IMG/VR virus record: IMGVR_UViG_3300010939_000063
Coordinates: 1-30,487 of that record
Strand: one strand, 5' to 3'
Origin: a virus
DNA length: 30,487 nucleotides
Under the pieces are notes generated by a model. It was not told the origin of the DNA. It was given only the letters and a program-made list of their open reading frames with translations, and did no database searches. Of the stretch, positions 1 to 7,593 are shown piece by piece. The position numbers and the translations under genes are program-made. Each line of letters starts with the position of its first letter. The stretch's first letter is position 1.

Positions 1-1104
1 GCTTCTATGTGGGGAACTAGTGTAGCCGAACAAGTTAGACCACATCAGGCTAGATATAATAGAGTACAATCCTCAGTTTTAGAGAATATAAATTTAAATA
101 GTAATGTTCAATGGTTAAATCCTAAGCAAAGTGGAATTAAACAATTTACTAATAGACCAGGACAAAGTTATAGATACGTTTTTCCCTTTAAACCAGAACA
201 AATGCAACTAAGACCTATGCCCGCATATGTAGATGTGTTTTTGAATAGAACGCGTTTAGATATGCAAGATACAGCTAGTAGTCATGATGTATCAGAAGCA
301 AAGGCAGAACCTGGAATAAGATCAGGTCGAGCAGTATTAGCTTTACAGGATGCTGATGATGCTATTAAAGGTCCAGTATTATTATGGTTTGATTTAGCAG
401 TTGCTAAATCAGGAGTACAATTACTTCAAAATTTAAGTCAATTCGTTTCAGAAGAACGTGTATTAGAAATTGAAGGTACATTTACTGAATTAGAAAGTTT
501 AAAATTTACAGGTAGTGATTTAATAGGGAAAAATAAACGAGCAGATTACTTTAAAGTTAGAACTAAAACTTATGGGCGTCAGCCTATGAGTAGAGCAGCC
601 AGAGAAGGCATGGTTAGAACTCTTCTTGAAGTTGGATTAATGAATGCTCAGCAACATCGGGAAGAATTGTTAGATATGTTGGGAGCTTCTGATGTTCTTT
701 CTCTTTATGATGCTCATTCAAATGATAGACTTCGTCAGTATGAAGAAATTAAATCCATAATTGGCGGTGAAGAAATTGGTGTTTATTTTGGACAGGCACA
801 TGAAGTTCATATTAAAGCAATTAAGAAATATATTGCAAGTAATGAATGGGATAAATTAGAAGTTAATTTAAAAGTACTAATTAGTGACCACCTTAGAAGG
901 CATTTAGAGCAGCAAGTTACTGAAGCAATTTATCAACAGGCATTTGCTTCTGGCTTGCTTGGAGGACAAAATGGATCAGGATCAGGAAATCAAAGATCAG
1001 GATCAAGAAATCAAAAATCAGGAACTCAAGGATCAGGAACTCAAGGATCAAGTCAAAGATCAGAAACCCAAAGAAGAGCTGAAAGCGGAAGAATTACAAC
1101 CTAA
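1..1104 (+). CDS. Phage portal protein, C-terminal part (5' end outside window)
   Basis: The frame is open from base 1, so the gene is cut by the window edge; an internal ATG at 7 is not a convincing start. About 367 residues are visible. I infer a portal (the dodecameric head vertex through which DNA is packaged and ejected) from position directly before scaffold and capsid genes and from a mixed alpha/beta body followed by a long helical C-terminal part (roughly residues 195-310). The last 45 residues are a low-complexity Gly/Ser/Gln/Arg tail, with repeats such as GSGTQGSGTQ. This tail is encoded by bases that are also read in another frame as the start of the next gene, so its composition may be forced by the overlap. 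Assignment rests on context and general resemblance; no catalytic motif exists to confirm it. Confidence 0.75.
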   Translation, partial: ASMWGTSVAEQVRPHQARYNRVQSSVLENINLNSNVQWLNPKQSGIKQFTNRPGQSYRYVFPFKPEQMQLRPMPAYVDVFLNRTRLDMQDTASSHDVSEAKAEPGIRSGRAVLALQDADDAIKGPVLLWFDLAVAKSGVQLLQNLSQFVSEERVLEIEGTFTELESLKFTGSDLIGKNKRADYFKVRTKTYGRQPMSRAAREGMVRTLLEVGLMNAQQHREELLDMLGASDVLSLYDAHSNDRLRQYEEIKSIIGGEEIGVYFGQAHEVHIKAIKKYIASNEWDKLEVNLKVLISDHLRRHLEQQVTEAIYQQAFASGLLGGQNGSGSGNQRSGSRNQKSGTQGSGTQGSSQRSETQRRAESGRITT

Positions 1105-1666
1105 AAAAATTCCTATAATGGATGCTGAAACAGGTGAAGAATTTGATTTTACAGCAGAACAAGTTGTTGAATTAGCCCAATATGGTTTATCTGAACATTC
1201 AAAGAAAAAGAAAGGGGAAAAACCTAAAGAAGAAGAATTAAGTATGGATGATAAATATAATGAATTAAAACAACAAATTGTAAATATGGAAACAAGAACA
1301 AAAAATGAAAAACAAGGACAATTAGTTTTAAATATTTTGAGTAAATCAGCAGAAAAATTTGATCTTACTAAAGATGGTGGACCATTAACAGATAAAATTA
1401 AAATGATGACACTTCTTAGATTAAATCAAAATCCTAGATTAGACCCTGCTGTTTTATTTGCTGAGGAAACAAAAAGTTATATGGAGATTTTAGAAAAAAT
1501 GAATGGTAAACAAATAGCTAATGATAAAGTAAGAGGAGCTTTAACAGGAACTTTGAGAGGAGGTTCTATTCCTGCAATAGATACTAATAAAAAATATACA
1601 GTAAAAGACCTTAAAGGATCAGGTTCAAGAGAGGCTATGAGATTATTTTTAGAATCTCAGGAGTGA
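971..1666 (+). CDS. Putative capsid scaffolding protein
   Basis: A 231-residue, strongly charged, Glu/Lys/Gln-rich protein lying between portal and major capsid genes, the usual place for a scaffold that guides procapsid assembly and then leaves. The ATG at 971 follows a perfect GGAGG at 961-965 with a 5-base spacer, better than the TTG at 944 in the same frame. The first 40 residues are a repetitive D/Q/E/K segment (DQDQEIKDQDQEIK), encoded in the overlap with the portal tail. A helical, probably coiled-coil stretch spans about residues 80-130. The C-terminus carries basic residues (KKYTVKDLKGSGSREAMRL), reminiscent of scaffold C-termini that bind coat protein. No protease motif is visible. 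The family is inferred from context and composition. Confidence 0.7.
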   Translation: MDQDQEIKDQDQEIKNQELKDQELKDQVKDQKPKEELKAEELQPKKIPIMDAETGEEFDFTAEQVVELAQYGLSEHSKKKKGEKPKEEELSMDDKYNELKQQIVNMETRTKNEKQGQLVLNILSKSAEKFDLTKDGGPLTDKIKMMTLLRLNQNPRLDPAVLFAEETKSYMEILEKMNGKQIANDKVRGALTGTLRGGSIPAIDTNKKYTVKDLKGSGSREAMRLFLESQE

Positions 1667-1671
1667 CATAA

Positions 1672-3039
1672 ATGGCTTTAACAACTAGTGGAACAGCATC
1701 TACGCAATTTACAGATGCTATGAAAACGTTTTACCTTGGCCCATTGAATGACCAAATTTATAAGGCCTCAGTACTACTGGATAGGTTGGAAAAAAATGGT
1801 GAGGATGTTAGTGGTAATCATGCTCATATACCATTAATTTCAGCTAGAAATCCAGGTGTGGGTTCACGTAAGGATACTGCTGGTACTGGTCCAACTTTAC
1901 CAGCAGTGGGTTCTCAAGGGTATGATGCGGCTACATTCCTTATGGCTATGCACTATGGCCGTGGTGGTGTATCTGGTCCTGTTATGAGAGCTAGTAAAAA
2001 TTCTTCTGGAGCTTTCGCTAAAGCTCTGGATGTTGAAATGAAAGGACTAACAAATAGACTTCCTGAAGATTTAAATAGACAATTATGGAGTTATGGACAT
2101 GGACGTGCTGGTACTATTCAAGTTAATACCGGTGGGTCTACAATGATTGAACTTTCTAGTCATTCTGTTATGAGTCTTAGAGTAGGTGATAGAATCCATG
2201 CCGCTGATATTACTGCTGGTGGTTCTTTTAGTCCAGCCGCAGGCACAACAGTTGTAGCAATTAATAGAGATCAAGATAGTGCTCTAGCTGCATCTACTAT
2301 TAGTCATGCTATAGAGACAGCGGCAGTAATTACAGGAACTGTTGGTGAAGATGCTATCTATTTTGGTGGTGGTGGAACACTTGCTGCTGTTGATGTATCT
2401 AGGGCACAGGAAATGTATGGGATTCCTGCTGTTGTTGATAATGGAGCAATTGGAGCTGATGAAGGCTCCGCTGCTGAAACAGGAGAACTTCTTGATGGTT
2501 CTTTAAGTCTTGGTGGTATTGATAGGACTTCTGGTAATGTATTTTGGCAAGCTACAATGCTTACAAATCCTACATCTGCTGGTACAAATCGTGCTCTTAC
2601 AGTTGGATCAATGGAGGAAGCATTTCTTACTGGTATGACTGTGGGTGGAGCTATGCCTTCAGATGTTGAAATGTACTCTAATCCAGGTCTTTGGGCTACA
2701 TTTGGTTTACTTCATATTGGTGATAGAGTTTTTAATGACTTTAAGGAAACTTTAGAAGGTGGTTGGATTGCTTTAAAATTTAATAGTCGGCCATTTTTCT
2801 ATGATCGTGATTGTCCTAGAGATAAGATTTGGTTTCTTGATATGTCAACATTAGTTCTTCTTACACAATCAGGTTATGAATTTATGGATGATGATGGTGC
2901 TATTCTTAGTCGTCAATCTAATGTTGATGCTTATGAGTTTACTCTTTATCGGGATATTCAATTAGGTCTAAATAATGCACTTAAGAATGTAGTTCTTGAT
3001 GATGTTTCCTCTTCGTTTAATGTTGAAGCTAATGTTTAA
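1672..3039 (+). CDS. Major capsid protein
   Basis: A 455-residue protein that should form the icosahedral shell, presumably with the HK97 fold. It starts at ATG 1672, after GGAGTGA at about 1660-1666. The N-terminal region (about residues 15-65) has features I associate with major capsid proteins of short-tailed phages: a short helical part, then the segment GEDVSGNHAHIPLISARN followed by GVGSRKD. The middle (about 150-270) is rich in beta strands and Gly/Ser/Thr, and could be an inserted domain. The C-terminal part returns to a compact core with KIWFLDMSTLVLLTQSGYEF. Position after the scaffold and the length, typical of capsid proteins with an insertion, support the call. Codon use is GC-richer and more Gly/Ala-rich than neighbours, as expected for a highly expressed virion gene. 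Confidence 0.85.
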   Translation: MALTTSGTASTQFTDAMKTFYLGPLNDQIYKASVLLDRLEKNGEDVSGNHAHIPLISARNPGVGSRKDTAGTGPTLPAVGSQGYDAATFLMAMHYGRGGVSGPVMRASKNSSGAFAKALDVEMKGLTNRLPEDLNRQLWSYGHGRAGTIQVNTGGSTMIELSSHSVMSLRVGDRIHAADITAGGSFSPAAGTTVVAINRDQDSALAASTISHAIETAAVITGTVGEDAIYFGGGGTLAAVDVSRAQEMYGIPAVVDNGAIGADEGSAAETGELLDGSLSLGGIDRTSGNVFWQATMLTNPTSAGTNRALTVGSMEEAFLTGMTVGGAMPSDVEMYSNPGLWATFGLLHIGDRVFNDFKETLEGGWIALKFNSRPFFYDRDCPRDKIWFLDMSTLVLLTQSGYEFMDDDGAILSRQSNVDAYEFTLYRDIQLGLNNALKNVVLDDVSSSFNVEANV

Positions 3040-3056
3040 TGGATAGTCCCATTAAA
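3035..3056 (+). terminator. Hairpin straddling the capsid gene stop codon
   Basis: TTTAATGG (3035-3042) and CCATTAAA (3049-3056) form a perfect 8-bp stem with a 6-base loop, overlapping the capsid stop codon. There is no run of T after it (only TCTT, then the AAGGAG of the next gene), so it does not look like a standard intrinsic terminator. It may be a partial attenuator or an mRNA 3'-end stabiliser that sets capsid expression apart from the downstream genes. Confidence 0.4.
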
Positions 3057-3072
3057 TCTTAAGGAGTAGATT

Positions 3073-3708
3073 ATGCAAGATAGCTCTATACATTGGATGA
3101 GGAAACGCATTTTCATTCCCCCTTTCCAAATGCAGGGTATTGGAATGCACGCAGCAGCCGATGTTGTGCTGCATTCCATAGAGACTATAGCAGCAGAATA
3201 TGGTGAAGTAACTGCTGTTGGTATGGGTACTACGCAATTGGCTGATGGGGAATTTTTAAATGGTTACATCCCTTGTCCATATGATCTTGATCCTAAATTT
3301 CCTGTAGGATTTAGTATTTGGTGGACAGCAGACCATGATGGTACTGGAGCTTTAACTTCGTCATGGATTCTTTTACAAGATTCTATAGAAATTGGTACAG
3401 CTATAGCACTTCCTGCAACAACATTAAATACTATAATTCCTTTGCTTTCTGCTTATAATGATGCTTTAGGTGTAACAACTGTAACTGACTTTAGAATTCA
3501 AAAAACAGGTCGTGGTATTAGAGATGATATTGGTTTGACTAGAATACAAATTGAAAATGGAGGTTTTCTTACTTTTAAGATTGAAATGGATGCAGCATTA
3601 AATGAAACTAGTATTAGGTTTGTTGGTTTAGAAATGGATTATGCTTTACAAATGACAACAGGTGCGGGGAGTCATTTAGATACTCCCTTAATAAGTTCAC
3701 AAGTTTAA
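3073..3708 (+). CDS. Putative virion protein, beta-rich (unknown function)
   Basis: A 211-residue protein with no motif I can name. Its ATG follows a good AAGGAG six bases upstream. The body alternates short beta-type stretches with Gly/Asp/Thr-rich turns (for example GYIPCPYDLDPKFPVGFSIW and TSWILLQDS), as in capsid decoration, tail or fibre-associated proteins. The N-terminus (residues 1-15) is basic and aromatic. Immediate proximity to the capsid gene and membership in a run of beta-rich genes suggest a structural role in the head or tail. There is no signal peptide and no membrane segment. Confidence 0.55.
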   Translation: MQDSSIHWMRKRIFIPPFQMQGIGMHAAADVVLHSIETIAAEYGEVTAVGMGTTQLADGEFLNGYIPCPYDLDPKFPVGFSIWWTADHDGTGALTSSWILLQDSIEIGTAIALPATTLNTIIPLLSAYNDALGVTTVTDFRIQKTGRGIRDDIGLTRIQIENGGFLTFKIEMDAALNETSIRFVGLEMDYALQMTTGAGSHLDTPLISSQV

Positions 3709-3720
3709 TAGAAATTTGTA

Positions 3721-4254
3721 ATGATTAAGACAGAATCTAAAAGATGGGTTATTACGGATGAATCAGGAGTTAAACTACCTGATGATGTTCGTAGAACTTT
3801 AGATGAATGGAATAGAACCCATAATGTTAAATTAGATATTCTTTGGGATTCAGAATCTTATACTTGGCAAATTTATAAAATTAAAAGTAAAGGAGCGATA
3901 CCCAAAGAAGATGTGCTTTGTTGGCAAATGTCTGCTCCTGTTAAGAGTACTACTATTACACCTGGAATTTTAGATTGGTTGAAAAAATATGATACTTCCA
4001 ATAATGGCTATCTAGATCAAGATGAATTGAGAAAGAATTGGTTAAATGCTTGGAAGAAAGGTAAAGAGAAACTTAAAATAAAACAAGAAAAAGAAGCGGA
4101 AGATAGAGTTTATGGTTATAAAGATTTAATTTATCGTGGTATTGGAACTGCTAGAACTCAGGTATCAGTCCCCATTACTGTAGGATTTAATAAGAAAACT
4201 GGTAAGAAGATTTGTATGGTTAAGAAAAGGAGAATTATACATGGCAATCAATAG
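3721..4254 (+). CDS. EF-hand-containing phage protein of unknown function
   Basis: A 177-residue basic protein. The N-terminal 60 residues look like a small alpha/beta domain (KLDILWDSESYTWQIYKI). Residues 91-102 read DTSNNGYLDQDE, matching the EF-hand calcium loop at positions 1, 3, 5, 6, 8 and 12 (D, S, N, G, L, E), with helical segments before (PGILDWLKKY) and after (LRKNWLNAWKKG). The C-terminal 40 residues are Lys-rich. A single EF-hand loop in a virion gene cluster could bind Ca2+ to stabilise a particle or fold on host entry; that is inference. No SD is visible before ATG 3721. The 3' end overlaps the next gene by 14 bases, so translation may be coupled. Confidence 0.6.
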   Translation: MIKTESKRWVITDESGVKLPDDVRRTLDEWNRTHNVKLDILWDSESYTWQIYKIKSKGAIPKEDVLCWQMSAPVKSTTITPGILDWLKKYDTSNNGYLDQDELRKNWLNAWKKGKEKLKIKQEKEAEDRVYGYKDLIYRGIGTARTQVSVPITVGFNKKTGKKICMVKKRRIIHGNQ

Positions 4255-4753
4255 AGATAGTACTCCTTATCCTCCATCAGGGGGTTTAGTAGGTATAGAT
4301 GGAGGCAATGATTTAATTAGTATAAGAACTGTTGCCGATGGAGTGGTTCCAATTTCTGAAACAAGTCTTGGAGATATTAATGTAAATGGTTGTCAAACAC
4401 TTACAATTTGGATGCAAATAAATTTTGGTTCTGGTCCACTTACTGAATATAATATAGTGGTTTATCATCAAATTACAGGGGATAATTCAATTTATACTTT
4501 TCATCCAATATCCGTATGGGATATAAGTGATGCTGCTTTTGATTCTTTAGCAACTGCTCAAAAGGGTTTATTTTTTAATTTTACTGTTTCTGGTAATGAA
4601 GCAATTTGTGTACCGACATATGGGGCTAATTCTATTAGACTACAACATTTAGGAATAGGTGTAAATACAGGTTCTTCTGTTGTTATTAATGTAACAAGAG
4701 GTTGGAGTATGCATCATACACTATCAAATAGTACAATAGTGACGCAAGCATAA
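4241..4753 (+). CDS. Beta-rich virion protein, first copy of a tandem duplication
   Basis: A 170-residue protein that is a clear paralogue of the following gene; both begin MAINRD and end in GWSMHHTLSNST(I/V)VTQA. Shared blocks are DINVNGCQT (about residue 50), VWDISDA(A/S)FDSLA (about 95) and (N/D)xICVPTYGA (about 125). The pattern of alternating polar and hydrophobic residues suggests an all-beta domain such as a jelly roll. GGAG at 4229-4232 lies eight bases before the ATG, inside the end of the preceding gene. The role is probably an accessory or decoration protein of the particle; I do not recognise the family. Confidence 0.6.
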   Translation: MAINRDSTPYPPSGGLVGIDGGNDLISIRTVADGVVPISETSLGDINVNGCQTLTIWMQINFGSGPLTEYNIVVYHQITGDNSIYTFHPISVWDISDAAFDSLATAQKGLFFNFTVSGNEAICVPTYGANSIRLQHLGIGVNTGSSVVINVTRGWSMHHTLSNSTIVTQA

Positions 4754-5268
4754 TGGCTATTAATAGAGATAATACACCTTATCCTTCAAGTGGAGGAATT
4801 ATTGGAATAGCTAGTAATATAGGTGATGATCTTATTGTTTTAAGAGGATTAGTTGATGGGAATATACCAACTGATGAAACAACTGTAGGAGATATAAATG
4901 TAAATGGTTGTCAAACAATTAAAATTTGGATAAAAACAATTTTTATTAATATGACTGGATATAATATATCAGTATTTTGGATGAATGCAAATGGAACTTC
5001 AATATTTACATTTTCTCCAGTAAAAGTATGGGATATAAGTGATGCTTCCTTTGATTCTCTTGCAAGCGTTCTTAAAGGTAGAATTTACAATTTTGGGGTA
5101 ACTGGTAATGATATTATTTGTGTTCCCACTTATGGTGCTCATACTATACGAATTAAACATATAGCACTTGGAGGATCAGGTTTAGGTTCCTTTTCTACAA
5201 TAAAAATTACAAGAGGTTGGAGTATGCATCATACTTTATCAAATAGCACTGTAGTGACTCAGGCATAA
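4753..5268 (+). CDS. Beta-rich virion protein, second copy of a tandem duplication
   Basis: A 171-residue paralogue of the preceding gene, joined to it by a TAATG stop-start overlap. The copies agree best at both ends and in the core motifs DINVNGCQT and VWDISDA, and differ in the regions around residues 15-45 and 60-85, which would be exposed loops in a beta sandwich. The 3' ends keep 26 identical bases in a row (4694-4719 and 5209-5234), so the duplication is either fairly recent or held by gene conversion. No independent SD is evident, which suggests coupled translation and similar dosage, perhaps for a hetero-oligomer. Confidence 0.6.
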   Translation: MAINRDNTPYPSSGGIIGIASNIGDDLIVLRGLVDGNIPTDETTVGDINVNGCQTIKIWIKTIFINMTGYNISVFWMNANGTSIFTFSPVKVWDISDASFDSLASVLKGRIYNFGVTGNDIICVPTYGAHTIRIKHIALGGSGLGSFSTIKITRGWSMHHTLSNSTVVTQA

Positions 5269-5280
5269 TAAAATATTCCT

Positions 5281-6483
5281 ATGGCATTAACCTTCTTAAT
5301 GGGAATAAGTTATGAATCGCAAGATGATATGTGTATGAAAGATGGTATAAATATTTTACCAAATATAACCTTTACAGTTCCTACTCATCCAATAACTCCT
5401 GGTAAATATGTTGCTAAACATAATTGGAAAAATACTTCTCAAACTGTAAATCATACTGTAACTTCTGGTGATTGGGTTACAGCAAGTTTTTATATTAATT
5501 TTACGAATGTTAATGCAGGATTTTCTTGGACTTTTTTTATTGCAGTCGATGGCACTGGTGCTACTATGTTGGACATAGGATTTACTGCATTAAATGGTCA
5601 AATAGAAGTAAGGGATTTTAATGGTGTTCAAAAATTAACTGTATTAGGTATTAAAAAAGATATGTATTATTTAATAGATATTAAATTTAAAATAGAAAAT
5701 ACCTTGACACAAGTTCAATTAGTTATAAATAAACGACGTATGAATCTTACAAGTTTAAAAACTGATCCTGGAAATGCTACGGGTAAAGTTGGAGTTACTT
5801 TAAATAATCCAGTAAATACAGGTGAAGGTATTTTCTATAGTGCTGGTATGATAGTTATAGAAGATAATTCATCAGGTATAACAGATGATCCATTAAGTTT
5901 TGGACAGGATTTTTTGGGATTATGGTATGATTCTGATGAATCAACTAGTGCACCTGATTTTGATGATAATTTAGATGCTGGTAATTGGAATAATTTACAA
6001 GAAACTCCTCGTAGTGATACAAATACAGGTACTTATAATTCAGGTTCGCCTGCTAAAAAGGGTGTAAATACTTGTGAAGATGGATTAATTAGATCAGGTC
6101 CAAAAAATGATGGTATAGTTAGTGGTTGGGATGTTATTGGTTCTGTATGGGCAGGTAGGTTTAAAAGATCAAGTGGATTTGCTTTTCCTCCACAGACAGT
6201 AAAATTACGTTATGGTCAAAGTGATGATCTTGCTGTAGATGGAACAGTAGCTGCTGCTAGTATTACCTTAACGACTACTTTTGTAAATATACAAATACAG
6301 GTATCTGGAGTTCCTTCCCTTACAGAATGGATGCAAGTAGGTTTTGAAGTTGGTAATCCTCTATCTTCTAAAACAGTAATTTGTTCAGAGTTAAGAGCTT
6401 TTGTATTTTTTAGGGTTAAAGAAGTTTTAGATCATCAAATAGTTAGACCAATTAAGGGGACGTTAGTGCCTTTAGCTTATTAA
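5281..6483 (+). CDS. Putative tail fibre/spike or lectin-like virion protein
   Basis: A 400-residue protein with two apparent parts. Residues 1-200 look like a concanavalin/LamG-type jelly roll: alternating strands (VTASFYINFTNV, FSWTFFIAVDG, MYYLIDIKFKIENTLTQVQLVINKRR). The segment around 215-260 is Asp/Asn/Gly/Thr-rich, and the C-terminal part (about 270-385) is a second beta domain (TVKLRYGQSDDLAVDGT). Such proteins usually sit on capsids or tails and bind host glycans. No pyrophosphate-lyase, hydrolase or sialidase motif is visible. ATG 5281 has no clear SD, so initiation may depend on the upstream gene, which ends 12 bases earlier. Confidence 0.55.
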   Translation: MALTFLMGISYESQDDMCMKDGINILPNITFTVPTHPITPGKYVAKHNWKNTSQTVNHTVTSGDWVTASFYINFTNVNAGFSWTFFIAVDGTGATMLDIGFTALNGQIEVRDFNGVQKLTVLGIKKDMYYLIDIKFKIENTLTQVQLVINKRRMNLTSLKTDPGNATGKVGVTLNNPVNTGEGIFYSAGMIVIEDNSSGITDDPLSFGQDFLGLWYDSDESTSAPDFDDNLDAGNWNNLQETPRSDTNTGTYNSGSPAKKGVNTCEDGLIRSGPKNDGIVSGWDVIGSVWAGRFKRSSGFAFPPQTVKLRYGQSDDLAVDGTVAAASITLTTTFVNIQIQVSGVPSLTEWMQVGFEVGNPLSSKTVICSELRAFVFFRVKEVLDHQIVRPIKGTLVPLAY

Positions 6484-6495
6484 GAAAGGATTAAT

Positions 6496-6939
6496 ATGCC
6501 AAGTCAATATGCTGTTGAAGGTTCTGTAGCGGTAGCTGGTGATAGTCCATTAACTGTTATTGGCTCAGCTACAGTGATGCCAGGAATTTTTTATGTCATG
6601 CTTGGTAGTGAATCATCACCTGTTGATGCAACAATAATAGCAGTAGTAAAGAGATTTACTGCTGATGGAACTGGTTCTGTAGTAACACCGGAACCATTAC
6701 AAGCTGATGATAGGGCGGCTAATGTTACAGCTAAACAAACTTATACTGTTGAACCAACTTATGCAGGAGTACCATATTTGAATATATGTTTGAATCAAAA
6801 ATTAATTTACCAATGGTTCGCTAGAGAAGGTGGTGAATTGATTGGAGCAAAAGCTGCTGGTGATGGTATAGGATTACAACTTACTACTTTTAGTACAGGT
6901 ACTCCAACTATGTCGGCTGTTTTTCATTTTAAAGAATAG
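6496..6939 (+). CDS. Small beta-rich virion protein (unknown function)
   Basis: A 147-residue protein starting at ATG 6496 after a good AAAGGA. Hydrophobic/Gly-rich strands alternate throughout (AVEGSVAVAG, TVIGSATVMPG, GIFYVMLGS), and the end is a strand-like SAVFHFKE. It looks like a decoration or fibre-associated protein, but no named family is recognised. It is the last of the beta-rich block before the cysteine-rich protein. Confidence 0.5.
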   Translation: MPSQYAVEGSVAVAGDSPLTVIGSATVMPGIFYVMLGSESSPVDATIIAVVKRFTADGTGSVVTPEPLQADDRAANVTAKQTYTVEPTYAGVPYLNICLNQKLIYQWFAREGGELIGAKAAGDGIGLQLTTFSTGTPTMSAVFHFKE

Positions 6940-6948
6940 GGACAATTT

Positions 6949-7203
6949 TTGATACATTTATTAAGAACATCTAAAAAATCCAAGGGATATGAAATTATTA
7001 CTGGGGAATCTTCAGTTCAGGAATATGAAACTATTTGTTGCGTACATTGCCGGCATCACTGGAGATTAATTCCTGGTTCTGGTAAAAATAGAGGTTGGTG
7101 TAATCATTGTTTTGGTCCGACTTGTGAATTAAAACAATGTAATATTTGTATTCCATATATGAAGATGATTGAACAATGCGAGTTCACATATATGAACAAA
7201 TAA
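6949..7203 (+). CDS. Small cysteine-rich (zinc-binding) phage protein, TTG start
   Basis: An 84-residue protein with cysteines at 30, 31, 34, 51, 54, 59, 64 and 67, arranged CxxC (31-34), CNHC (51-54) and CELKQCNIC (59-67). This can bind two zinc ions and resembles small cysteine-knuckle proteins found among structural genes of many phages. TTG at 6949 is chosen because AGGGA lies about seven bases upstream and the frame has no ATG before the first cysteine pair. The same 12 bases around this TTG recur at the TTG start of the gene at 7594. Its 3' end overlaps the next gene by 28 bases. Function is unknown. Confidence 0.6.
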   Translation: MIHLLRTSKKSKGYEIITGESSVQEYETICCVHCRHHWRLIPGSGKNRGWCNHCFGPTCELKQCNICIPYMKMIEQCEFTYMNK

Positions 7204-7577
7204 CAAAACTAGTTCCAGAAGATGTAGAAGAATTATTATTAAATAATGAAATAGTAAGACCAAGTAAACGATTTAGATTTAATTTTAACCTAGAACAACA
7301 ACTAGTTCCTGAAGATGTAGTAGAAGAATTATTATTAAATAATGAAGTAGTAAGACCTAGTAAACAATTTAGATTCAACCTTTTATTAGAACAACAACTA
7401 GTTCCTGAAGATAGTGTTTTAAATAATGAATTAATTATACCCCATAAAAGGTTTTCTAATTTTCCTGTACCTATAGTGCAATCTTTACTTATTCAAGGTG
7501 CTATACCAGGAACTCCTAAAGAAATTTTTAAGAATTTTACTGGTTTTAGTTCACCAGCACTCGATGGTCAATTTTAA
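7176..7577 (+). CDS. Short repeat protein of unknown function
   Basis: A 133-residue protein built mostly of three tandem copies of a 31-32 residue unit. The core is LVPEDVVEELLLNNEVV followed by RPSKxFRFN; the third copy is shorter and diverged (LVPEDSVLNNELIIPHKRF). The last 45 residues are non-repetitive (IQGAIPGTPKEIFKNFTGF). ATG 7176 lies inside the preceding gene and has no obvious SD, so expression is uncertain. It is accepted because it is the only sensible frame filling 7204-7577 on the transcribed strand, and because the repeats stay in frame although unit lengths vary (93 and 96 bases). It could be a linear binding or trimerising segment of the virion. Confidence 0.5.
   Translation: MRVHIYEQITKLVPEDVEELLLNNEIVRPSKRFRFNFNLEQQLVPEDVVEELLLNNEVVRPSKQFRFNLLLEQQLVPEDSVLNNELIIPHKRFSNFPVPIVQSLLIQGAIPGTPKEIFKNFTGFSSPALDGQF
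7209..7460 (+). repeat. Three in-frame tandem repeats (93/96-base period)
   Basis: CTAGTTCC begins copies at 7209, 7302 and 7398. Copies 1 and 2 are nearly identical through the ATTATTATTAAATAATGAA section; copy 3 lacks part of it. Both periods are multiples of three, consistent with selection on the encoded protein. Confidence 0.8.
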
Positions 7578-7593
7578 ATAATGGAAATTACTT

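Noticed and set aside
974-1060. GATC cluster as a regulatory methylation target of the phage methyltransferase
   Set aside because: The enzyme's target is unknown and the GATCs follow from the coding repeats; no evidence links them.
7209-7460. CRISPR-like array
   Set aside because: Repeats are 93-96 bases, adjacent and protein-coding, without unique spacers.
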